This document shows, piece after piece, positions 50,763 to 57,094 of a stretch of DNA of 64,000 nucleotides. The notes under the pieces were generated by a model, which saw nothing but the letters and a program-made list of their open reading frames with translations, was not told the origin of the DNA and ran no database searches. The translations under genes and the position numbers were made by a program. The DNA comes from Myxococcota bacterium. Its GTDB lineage: Bacteria; Myxococcota_A; UBA9160; UBA6930. Numbering within the stretch: the first letter of the stretch is position 1; every line of letters begins with the position of its first letter. The stretch lies in contig JANQOX010000005.1 of NCBI GenBank assembly GCA_028285625.1, positions 62,001-126,000 of the forward strand, given 5' to 3'.

Positions 50763-52105
50763 GTGTGGAAGTGCCGGATCTTGGTCTCCTGGTACCGCGC
50801 GAGCGTCACGTGCTGGTGCGCCGCGGCCCGCAGGCCCCGCTGGACGTTGCCCAGGTTGAACGTGTCCTGATCGAAGATGTTCGCGAGCGCGCCGAGTTCG
50901 GGTGCGTTCGTCCACGGCTCGCCGATGTCGAGCCAGTGCACCGAAGCCGGCGCAGGCCGCGAGCCGCGGAAGGGCGAGAGGAGCAGGACCTCCATCACCG
51001 CGCGGTTCGGGTCGTGCTCGTAGGGGCGGAAGCGGTAGGTGATCCGGCTGTAGCCGCCCCAGGGGTGGAAGTTCGGGAACAGGGTGTAGTAGATGCTGTC
51101 GTTGAGCTCGGCGTCCGAAACGCGCTGCACCGACGGCACGCTCGCCTGCAGGTTCATCCGCATCATCTGCGCGAAGATCTCGCGGGCGGTCATCCCCTCC
51201 GGTACCGGGAGAGGAGAGGGCCCCTCGATGCTCGCGAGCATGAACGAGTCGAGCATCTCCTGCTCGCTCGCTCTCTCGTCGAGGTGCGGGCTCGGCACCA
51301 TCTGCGGGGTCACGGCACGGGAGAAGGTGTCCCAGACGTCGTACTGGCTGTTGCAGTCCCCGAGCGAGAAGAGCAGGTGCGGGTGCGTCGCGATGACGTG
51401 GTAGGCCTCCATGAAGGCCTCCTGCAGGACCTTCCAGTTGCAGGGCATCAGGTGCGCGACGTGGGCTTCGGTGTAGCGGTCCTCGAGGGGCCACGTCTCG
51501 AAGTGGCGCGGCAACTCGCCCAGGTGCTGTTCGAGTGACGGGCCCTCCGCGTCGAAGTGGATGAAGACGAAGCCGCACCAGGTGCCGACCCGTACCTCCG
51601 GCAGGCCGAACTCCTCGCGCTTGGCATGCGGAAAGTCCCATTGGCAGGGAATCTCGCGTGCGGACCCGTCGAGGTTCCAGCTCCAGCCGTGGAACGGGCA
51701 GCGCAACTCCGCGCTGCGCCCGGGACAGTCCTTCAGGCGTCGGCCGCGATGCAGGCAGACGTTGTGGAACGCGCGGAGCTGCCGGTCTTCGCCGCGCACG
51801 ACGACTACCGAGCGGTCTCCGATCTCGTAGACCGCGTGGTCCCCCGGCTCGGCGACCACCTCTTCGCGGCACGCCATCTGCCAGACGCGGCCCCAGAGCT
51901 TCTCCATCTCGAGGTCGTGGAATTCGCGCGACACGTAGCGCTCGATGGGGACCCGGATGGCCGGAAGCTCGCGGGCCGACCGCCACCGCAGCACTTCGGG
52001 GACTTCGCGCGAGTCGCGGTCGAGGATCTGCTGGTAGGAGTCGCCGGGCGAGAGCGCGTCGCGCTCGGGATCGGCCTCGGGCAATGCGTCGTGCGGCCCT
52101 GACAT
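50735..52105 (-). CDS. Rieske ring-hydroxylating oxygenase alpha subunit (Rieske C)
   Basis: A 456-residue paralogue of Rieske B. The [2Fe-2S] motif is C-x-H-x16-C-x2-H (CLHRGRRLK ... CPFHGW), one residue shorter in the spacer than in A and B. The mononuclear iron site is in QEAFMEAYHVIATH, with the acidic ligand probably in DQDTFN. It shares CQWDFP, ELRCPFHGW and IYYTLFPNFHPWGGYSR with Rieske B but lacks the segment KLRHPLTGD onward. That segment is instead encoded just upstream in the same operon (52880-53149). Starts 15 bp after the SDR stop. Electron donors are not encoded nearby. Confidence 0.94.
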   Translation of the reverse strand: MSGPHDALPEADPERDALSPGDSYQQILDRDSREVPEVLRWRSARELPAIRVPIERYVSREFHDLEMEKLWGRVWQMACREEVVAEPGDHAVYEIGDRSVVVVRGEDRQLRAFHNVCLHRGRRLKDCPGRSAELRCPFHGWSWNLDGSAREIPCQWDFPHAKREEFGLPEVRVGTWCGFVFIHFDAEGPSLEQHLGELPRHFETWPLEDRYTEAHVAHLMPCNWKVLQEAFMEAYHVIATHPHLLFSLGDCNSQYDVWDTFSRAVTPQMVPSPHLDERASEQEMLDSFMLASIEGPSPLPVPEGMTAREIFAQMMRMNLQASVPSVQRVSDAELNDSIYYTLFPNFHPWGGYSRITYRFRPYEHDPNRAVMEVLLLSPFRGSRPAPASVHWLDIGEPWTNAPELGALANIFDQDTFNLGNVQRGLRAAAHQHVTLARYQETKIRHFHTLLEKYLTA

Positions 52106-52120
52106 GCGGTCCTCGTCGGC

Positions 52121-52879
52121 CTAGTAGGCTACGCGCTTGGTGAAACCACCGTCCACCACGAGATTGGCGCCGGTGACCAGGCTTGCGGCGGGGCTCGCGA
52201 GGAAGACGACGGCGCGCGCCACCTCCTCCGGGGAGCCCATGCGGCCGATGGCACACTGCGCGAGCGCGGCCTCGTAGATCTTGGGCATGGCCTGCTTGAT
52301 CATCTCCCAGTTGCCGCCCTCGAAGAAGATCGGACCCGGCGAGACCGTGTTGACCCGGATGCCCCGCGGAGCGAGGGCCTGCGAGAGGTCGCCGGCGTGC
52401 GTGATCACGGCGGCCTTCATCGCGTTGTAGCCCTGCGGGATCCCGAGGTACTCGAGGGCTGCCGTCGAGCTGATGAAGACGATGCTGCCCGCGTCGCTCT
52501 CGGACAGTGCGGGTAGCGCCGCCTCGACGCCGCGCACCCCGCTCATCACGTCGACCTCGAAGCCGGCGCGCCAGGCGTCTTCGCCCGGTCCCGAGCCACC
52601 GCTCGCGTTGCTCACGAAGACGTCGAGCCCACCGAGCTCGCCCGCCGCATCTTCGACGAAGGACTTGAGCTGGTCGGCCGCGGCTACGTCGAAGGCGCGG
52701 GTGAACACACGGGCGCCCCGCGCCTCGAGGTCCTTGCGCGCGCTTTCGAGTCCGGCGTCGCCGCGTGCGCAGAGCGCCACGTCGCAACCGGCGTCCGCGA
52801 AGGCCTGCGCCGTCGCGAGGCCGATGCCGCGGCTCGCGGCGGTGATCAGCACCTTCTTTCCATCGAGACCGAGATCCAT
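52121..52879 (-). CDS. SDR family NAD(P)-dependent oxidoreductase, possibly with N-terminal extension to 53149
   Basis: A 252-residue SDR when started at ATG 52877-52879, which has an ideal AAAGGAG seven bases upstream. The cofactor motif TAASRGIG is near residue 12, VALCARGD follows, the NNAG position reads VSNASGG, Ser is in ISSTAA, and the catalytic pair is in YNAMK. The frame stays open upstream to ATG 53149, giving a 342-residue fusion with a separate conserved segment; see that entry. First or second gene of the operon with Rieske C, ADH and SDR. Confidence 0.9.
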   Translation of the reverse strand: MDLGLDGKKVLITAASRGIGLATAQAFADAGCDVALCARGDAGLESARKDLEARGARVFTRAFDVAAADQLKSFVEDAAGELGGLDVFVSNASGGSGPGEDAWRAGFEVDVMSGVRGVEAALPALSESDAGSIVFISSTAALEYLGIPQGYNAMKAAVITHAGDLSQALAPRGIRVNTVSPGPIFFEGGNWEMIKQAMPKIYEAALAQCAIGRMGSPEEVARAVVFLASPAASLVTGANLVVDGGFTKRVAY

Positions 52880-53149
52880 CTCATCGCTCCTTTCGCGGCC
52901 GCTCGGGCCGGCTGAGAGATTCGGGACGGGCACACCCCGCCGCGGGAGGCCGCTCGAAGCCGAGGCAGGCCGCGCCTCGGGGGCGCAGACGATTCCCGTC
53001 ATGTGGGGATCGGCCTCCCGCAACGCGCCGCGGATCCAGACACCCCCGCGTGTGAAGGTGCCGGTGCGACCGTCGGCGGTCTCCACGTGAACCCGATCGG
53101 CGTCGCGCCGCGTGTAGATGTCGCCCGTCAGGGGGTGTCGCAGCTTCAT
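52880..53149 (-). CDS. Open segment encoding a domain also inserted in Rieske B
   Basis: From ATG 53147-53149 the frame encodes about 52 residues starting MKLRHPLTGDIYTRRDADRV and continuing with HVETADGRTGTFTRGGVWIR and EADPHM. This matches residues about 284-336 of Rieske B at roughly half the positions. About 38 low-complexity residues follow before the SDR start, with no stop codon between. It could be an N-terminal domain of the SDR, a separate short protein whose end overlaps the SDR, or a remnant of a Rieske gene. It is directly downstream of the operator-like site at 53209, as expected for the first cistron. The function of the domain is unknown. Confidence 0.6.
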
Positions 53150-53208
53150 CGCGTTCCCAGATGGCAGCGCGGGGCCGTTCGCCCCGCGTCCCTGCCACCC
53201 GAAGATAC

Positions 53209-53222
53209 TATATCATGTTCAA
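53209..53222. promoter_or_regulatory. Asymmetric operator-like site beside TetR 3
   Basis: TATATCATGTTCAA has the right arm GTTCAA of the palindrome at 34194 and the left arm TATATC of the site at 47087. It lies 59 bp before the leftward start at 53149 and 126 bp before TetR 3 (53348), suitable for control of the SDR-Rieske operon and the regulator itself. Confidence 0.55.
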
Positions 53223-53347
53223 TCGAGTTGGGGAATCCACGAGAACCGCGGAGTTCACGGTAGGCGGCCTCGCCCGGTCGGCTAGGATCGAGCGAGCCGC
53301 GCCGGGAGAGGCGGCAGGAGCACCCCCTGAACAAGCGCACGCACGAG

Positions 53348-54007
53348 ATGAACCTCCGGCGCGACCGCATCCTGGTCGCCGCGCGCGAGTTGATCAGCAA
53401 GCACGGCCACGGGCACCTGACGATGCGCGGGCTGGCCGACGCGTCCGGCGTGACGGTGCCGACCATCTACAACCTGATCGGCAACAAGGACGCCGTCCTC
53501 GGTGCGACGATTCGCGAGGGTACGGTCCGGTTCTTCGAGGAGGTGCGCTCGAACGCGAATCCGGTCGCGATCCTCGAGAAGAACGTCGAGGAGCTGCTTC
53601 GCCAGCCGGACTACTACCGTCCGCTGCTGCGGGCACTGCTCTCCGGCGAGGCGCGCGATGCCATGGCCGAGATCGATGCGCTCTACCTCGAGTACCTGGA
53701 GCGCGCCCTCGATGCGCAGAAGCAGCGCGGGCAGATCGAGCCCTGGGTCGAGAGCGCCATCCTCGCCGAGCGGATGCTCTCGAACTTCTTCGGCGCTGCC
53801 AGCGAGTGGGCCTCGGGCGTACTCAGCGACAAGGCGCTGCCGATCGCGGCCAGCCACGACGCGTACCTGACGCTGGCCGGCGTCGCCTCCGAGAAGGGGC
53901 GCGCGCGCTTCCAGGGCCGCGCCCGCCGGCTCCAGCAGGGCGCGATCGCGAGCGAGCGGGGGCGCGTCCGGGCACGCAGCCACCGAGCCACGCGCCGCCA
54001 GGGCTAG
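53348..54007 (+). CDS. TetR family transcriptional regulator (TetR 3)
   Basis: A 219-residue regulator with helix-turn-helix at about residues 5-48 and recognition helix VTVPTIYNLIG, nearly identical to that of TetR 2. The ligand domain follows (EELLRQPDYYRPLLRALLSG) and the tail is basic. ATG at 53348 gives only seven residues before the first helix, short for the family. An in-frame CTG at 53327 with AGGAG six bases upstream would add LNKRTHE, so the true start is uncertain. It faces the SDR-Rieske C operon across the operator-like site at 53209. It is followed by the PEP-CTERM gene after 324 bp. Confidence 0.9.
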   Translation: MNLRRDRILVAARELISKHGHGHLTMRGLADASGVTVPTIYNLIGNKDAVLGATIREGTVRFFEEVRSNANPVAILEKNVEELLRQPDYYRPLLRALLSGEARDAMAEIDALYLEYLERALDAQKQRGQIEPWVESAILAERMLSNFFGAASEWASGVLSDKALPIAASHDAYLTLAGVASEKGRARFQGRARRLQQGAIASERGRVRARSHRATRRQG

Positions 54008-54034
54008 CCCGCCGGACGGGCCCGCCCGCTTCCA

Positions 54035-54077
54035 AAGGGAACGCATCTTCCCACCAGTTGGGAAAGTTCGTTCCCTT
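54035..54077. terminator. Nested inverted repeat, possible terminator of TetR 3
   Basis: Outer arms AAGGGAACG (54035-54043) and CGTTCCCTT (54069-54077) enclose inner arms CTTCCCA and TGGGAAAG. The structure could form a long hairpin followed by the pyrimidine-rich TCTTCCCTC. It lies 28 bp after the TetR 3 stop. A terminator is the simplest reading, but a protein-binding or RNA element is possible. Confidence 0.5.
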
Positions 54078-54227
54078 CTTCCCTCAAAACGCCCCCTCCT
54101 CGGCTTCGGGAAATGCCCGATGCCGGCGGCATCGACGCTCGCCAGGCCGAGAATTTCGCTTGGGAAAACGAGGGCTTGGCGGTTCCGGCGGCGGTGTGTC
54201 GCGCGCGTCGCCCAAGGCCCCTTGGGG

Positions 54228-54243
54228 TGGCATCCGGCTTGCA
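54228..54243 (+). promoter_or_regulatory. Sigma-54 (RpoN) type promoter before the PEP-CTERM gene
   Basis: TGGCATCCGGCTTGCA matches the -24/-12 consensus TGGCAC-N5-TTGCA with exact spacing between GG and GC. Transcription would start near 54254. PEP-CTERM genes in several proteobacteria depend on RpoN and the PrsK/PrsR two-component system (established for some species). The first of the three dyads overlaps the -12 element, so a repressor there could block the promoter. Confidence 0.6.
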
Positions 54244-54296
54244 CATGTTCAAGGAAAATCTTGCACGTGTGCAAATACTGGCTTTAACATGTGCAA
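54239..54296. promoter_or_regulatory. Three operator-like dyads at exact 22-bp spacing
   Basis: Sites are TTGCACATGTTCAA (54239-54252), TTGCACGTGTGCAA (54261-54274) and TTTAACATGTGCAA (54283-54296). Each start is 22 bp after the last, about two helical turns, so bound dimers would lie on nearly the same DNA face. The middle site has fully complementary six-base arms around GT. The array spans from the -12 promoter element to 35 bp before the PEP-CTERM start. Confidence 0.7.
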
Positions 54297-54331
54297 ATTC
54301 GTTTCCTTCCAATGACAGAAAAAGGTGATCC

Positions 54332-54967
54332 ATGATCAAGCTCTCGAAGCTGCTCCTGGTCGGCGCCACGGTCTTGTTGTGGGCCGGCGTGGCGACGGCC
54401 CTTCCGGTCACGTTCACGTTCGTGAGTTCAACGAGCTTCGACGCCGGTTTCCCGAGCACGCAGACGTTCGCGCCGTCCCTGCCGTTCTCGGGTTCGGGCG
54501 ACATCGACGAGGCGGGCGGCACGTACAACGTGACCCTGCCGGACTTCTCGGTGGTGATCGACGTGCTCGCACTTCCGGGTGACGATGCGAAGATCGACAC
54601 GGTCGGCTGGAACCAGATCGGCACGTTTGCTGGCGGCGTCGGTGGCGCCCTGACGGGCACCGGCGTGGGTGGCACGCTGTCCTGCACCGATCTCGGCGGC
54701 GGCCTCGGCGGTCTGGTTTGCGCTGGCGTGGCGCCGCTCGTGGCGGCCTGGCCGCCCACCGGTGCTTCCGGCCCGACGCTGGGTGCGCCGGGGGCGACGA
54801 TCGACATCGTGGCCAAGACCATCACGGTGGTCGAGCCGTACGACACGAACGGCGGGCAGATCCAGACGGTCTACTCGTACGCGTTCACGGCTCCCGAGCC
54901 GGGCACCGCGGTGCTGCTCGGTGCGGGCCTGCTCGGTCTGCTCGTCGCCGGCCGGCGGCGCGCCTAG
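54332..54967 (+). CDS. PEP-CTERM sorting domain-containing protein, paralogue of the one at 29245
   Basis: A 211-residue exported protein. It has a signal peptide (IKLSKLLLVGATVLLWAGVA, ending ATA) and a body with FSGSGDIDEAGGTYNVTLP and CTDLGGGLGGLVCAGVA. The sorting signal is APEPGTAVLLGAGLLGLLVA followed by GRRRA. It aligns with the protein at 29245 over the whole length, with the same order of motifs and only small gaps, so the two arose by duplication. The body matches no domain I know. Preceded by the sigma-54-type promoter and the triple operator array; followed by a terminator. Confidence 0.9.
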   Translation: MIKLSKLLLVGATVLLWAGVATALPVTFTFVSSTSFDAGFPSTQTFAPSLPFSGSGDIDEAGGTYNVTLPDFSVVIDVLALPGDDAKIDTVGWNQIGTFAGGVGGALTGTGVGGTLSCTDLGGGLGGLVCAGVAPLVAAWPPTGASGPTLGAPGATIDIVAKTITVVEPYDTNGGQIQTVYSYAFTAPEPGTAVLLGAGLLGLLVAGRRRA

Positions 54968-55016
54968 CCAGGGCGATCCAGAGAGGAGGCCGCGGACTTC
55001 GCAGCCTCCAACGTTC

Positions 55017-55054
55017 ACGGGGCGGTCCTCGCAGAGAGGGCCGCCCCGTTTGCG
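55017..55054 (+). terminator. Rho-independent terminator after the second PEP-CTERM gene
   Basis: ACGGGGCGGTCC (55017-55028) pairs with GGGCCGCCCCGT (55038-55049) with one T-G wobble and a short loop, followed by TTGCGTT. It lies 50 bp after the stop codon and before the convergent CoA-transferase gene. Confidence 0.75.
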
Positions 55055-55068
55055 TTCGAAGCGTTGGG

Positions 55069-56286
55069 CTAGGAGGCGCCGAGTGCGCCGGCGCGCTGTA
55101 GCGCCTCGATCTCCTCGTCGCTGTAGCCGAGCTCGCGCAAGAGCGGCTGCGTGTCCTGGCCCAGCCGCGGCGGCTGGCGCCGCACGCTGGTGGGCGTCTC
55201 GCCGAAGCGCACCGGGTTGCGCAGCAGCCGCACCCGCCCCGCCTCGGCGTCCTCGACCTCGAAGCACGTTTCGTTGTGCGCCACCTGCGGGTCGGCCAGA
55301 AAGGCCTCCACGTCCTGTACGGGCGCCAGCGGTGCCTGGTGCTCCCGGGCGCGGTCCAGCAGCTCGGCCGTGGTCCACTTCCGGAACTCGCCTTCGAGCC
55401 CAGAGAAGATCTCCGCGGCGTGCTGGATGCGCGTGATCAGGTTCGCGCAGCGCGGGTCTTCGAGCAGGTCTTCGCGCTCGAGCACCCGGCAGAGCGCTTC
55501 GAACTGATGGTCCTCGATCACGATCGCCGCCACGTACCCGTCCGCCGTCTCCCACGCCCGGTAGATCTGCTCCGACACCACGTCCGGCGGGATCTCGCCC
55601 ACCGGCGGGAAGGTGTGGTAGTTGAGCGCGTCGAGCAGGCCGAAAGCCGCGTAGGCGTCGATCATGGGGACGTCGACCTTCTGGCCGCGGCCGGTTCCGC
55701 CGCGCTCGCGCTCGAGAAGCGCGGCCAGCGTGGCGTACGCCGCGGTCACCGCACTGGTCTTGTCGGCCATCAAGTTGCGCACGAGCTTGGGTCGGGTTCC
55801 GTCGCCCAGGAGCGGCGCGAGGCCGGTCAGCGCCTGGATCAGCATGTCGTAGGCGGGCTGGTCGGCATACGGGCCGTCGGGACCGAAGCCGTTCACGGAG
55901 ACGTAGACGAGCTTCGGGTTCGAAGCCGAGAGCTGCTCGTAGTCGAGCCCCAGCCGCGCGGCCACGGCCGGTCGCCAGTTCTCCAGGAAGACGTCCGCCT
56001 CCTGCGCCAGGCGCTTCACCACGGCGACCGCCTCGGGCTTCTTCAGGTCGACCACGAGCGAGCGCTTGTTGCGGTTGCACTGGGCGTAGAGCGGGGTGAG
56101 CCCACCCACGAAGGGCGGTCCCATCATCCGCGTGGTGTCGCCGCGGGGCGCTTCGACCTTGATCACGTCGGCGCCGAGGTCGCCCAGGATCTGCGCGCAG
56201 AACGGGCCCGACACGACGGTCGAGCAGTCGATCACGCGCATGCCGCGCAGCGGGCCCTGCGCCTCTCCACCGAGATCCACGTCCAT
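55069..56286 (-). CDS. CaiB/BaiF family CoA-transferase (class III)
   Basis: A 405-residue class III CoA-transferase that moves CoA between carboxylic acids. It shows LRGMRVIDCSTVVSGPFCAQ, LGADVIKVEAPRGDTTRMMG, NRNKRSLVVDLKKPEAVAVV, and the catalytic-Asp region LMADKTSAVTAAYATLAALL. It ends with the typical PVRFGETPTSVRRQPPRLGQ. Members include formyl-, carnitine- and bile-acid-CoA transferases and racemases; the substrate here is unknown. ATG at 56284-56286 follows GGAGAGGAGAG. It lies 49 bp after the membrane methyltransferase-like gene and may share its operator-controlled transcript. Confidence 0.94.
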   Translation of the reverse strand: MDVDLGGEAQGPLRGMRVIDCSTVVSGPFCAQILGDLGADVIKVEAPRGDTTRMMGPPFVGGLTPLYAQCNRNKRSLVVDLKKPEAVAVVKRLAQEADVFLENWRPAVAARLGLDYEQLSASNPKLVYVSVNGFGPDGPYADQPAYDMLIQALTGLAPLLGDGTRPKLVRNLMADKTSAVTAAYATLAALLERERGGTGRGQKVDVPMIDAYAAFGLLDALNYHTFPPVGEIPPDVVSEQIYRAWETADGYVAAIVIEDHQFEALCRVLEREDLLEDPRCANLITRIQHAAEIFSGLEGEFRKWTTAELLDRAREHQAPLAPVQDVEAFLADPQVAHNETCFEVEDAEAGRVRLLRNPVRFGETPTSVRRQPPRLGQDTQPLLRELGYSDEEIEALQRAGALGAS

Positions 56287-56335
56287 GGTCTCTCCTCTCC
56301 AGGGTTGTGCGGGCCCAGGGGGCCCGATGTCGACT

Positions 56336-57022
56336 CTACTGCGCTCGAGGCGGGGCGGTCGAAGCCGTCTCCGTCGGGGACGGGGCCCCGTCCTCCGGGC
56401 CCGGACGACCGACGAGCTTGGGCAGCAGCAGGCCCGTGCGGGCGACATAGGCGTCCCACTCGGGGTAGCGCGACATGGAGGCGTCCTTCTTCCGCATGTT
56501 GGGCACGAAGACGACGATCCAGTAGAAGCCGTTGATCAGCCAGGGAATCCAGTGCATCGATAGGGTGGCGAAGGCCGCATAGATGAGGACTTCACCCAGG
56601 TAGTTGGGGTTCCGCGTGCGGGCGAAGAAGCCGTCGGTGATCAGGCCGGGGCGCGCCTGCAGTACGAAGTGCTTCTGGGCGTCGGCGCCGTAGTGAAAGA
56701 GGGTGCCGAAGCCCCAGAGGGCGACCGCCAGGCCGATCAACCAGCCGGGCGCCTCGGTGCCGCCCGAGATCAACAGCCACGGGGCGACCCAGTAGAGGCC
56801 CAGCCCCACGAACATCTGGACGCCGAAGGCGGCCGTGATCGTCTGGTCCCACTGACGATCCGGAAAGACCAGGCTCTTGTAGCGCCACATCAGCCCGTAC
56901 GAGCCGTGGATGGCGAGGTAGGCCCAGGCGCCGGCCGAGAAGTCGTCGTACGCGATCATCATCGCGAGCACGACCGGCGCGGTCAGGACCTTGTGAAGGT
57001 CGATGGCGTGGGACGTCTTCAT
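56336..57022 (-). CDS. DUF1295 / isoprenylcysteine methyltransferase-like membrane protein
   Basis: A 228-residue integral membrane protein with about five or six hydrophobic segments, including VVLAMMIAYDDFSAGAWAYL, AAFGVQMFVGLGLYWVAPWL, GWLIGLAVALWGFGTLF and WIPWLINGFYWIVVFV. The C-terminal motif RTRNPNYLGEVLIYAAFATL and RKKDASMSRYPEWDAYVART is shared by DUF1295, steroid 5-alpha-reductase and isoprenylcysteine methyltransferase families. A lipid or steroid-like substrate is therefore possible. An operator-like site sits 22 bp before the start, so it appears to belong to the TetR-controlled set. Confidence 0.85.
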   Translation of the reverse strand: MKTSHAIDLHKVLTAPVVLAMMIAYDDFSAGAWAYLAIHGSYGLMWRYKSLVFPDRQWDQTITAAFGVQMFVGLGLYWVAPWLLISGGTEAPGWLIGLAVALWGFGTLFHYGADAQKHFVLQARPGLITDGFFARTRNPNYLGEVLIYAAFATLSMHWIPWLINGFYWIVVFVPNMRKKDASMSRYPEWDAYVARTGLLLPKLVGRPGPEDGAPSPTETASTAPPRAQ

Positions 57023-57044
57023 CGGAGCTCCGGATGGTTTCGAT

Positions 57045-57058
57045 TTAACGTGTTATAG
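57045..57058. promoter_or_regulatory. Operator-like dyad before the membrane methyltransferase-like gene
   Basis: TTTAACGTGTTATA has the left arm TTTAAC of the site at 41484 and a right arm GTTATA that nearly complements TATATC of the sites at 47087 and 53209. It lies 22 bp upstream of the start at 57022 in a 72-bp gap. Rightmost copy of the family in the window. Confidence 0.55.
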
Positions 57059-57094
57059 TCCACTGCGACCGGGCGCTCCACCGGGGCGCCGCGC

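Larger units (their letters stand above)
54008..54331. promoter_or_regulatory. 324-bp region between TetR 3 and the second PEP-CTERM gene
   Basis: No gene is visible. In order it holds a nested inverted repeat (54035-54077), GC-rich sequence without clear signals, a sigma-54-type promoter match (54228-54243), three 14-bp dyads at 22-bp spacing (54239-54296), and AAGGTGA as ribosome site at about 54324 before ATG 54332. Confidence 0.6.

Noticed and set aside
53348-54007. TetR 1 at 439 as a third member of the 14-bp dyad regulators
   Set aside because: Its recognition helix VSQATLYSHV differs and no copy of the dyad was noticed near it.
54008-54331. A small gene in the region before the second PEP-CTERM gene
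   Set aside because: No frame there has both a ribosome site and protein-like composition; the region is better explained by an inverted repeat, promoter and operators.
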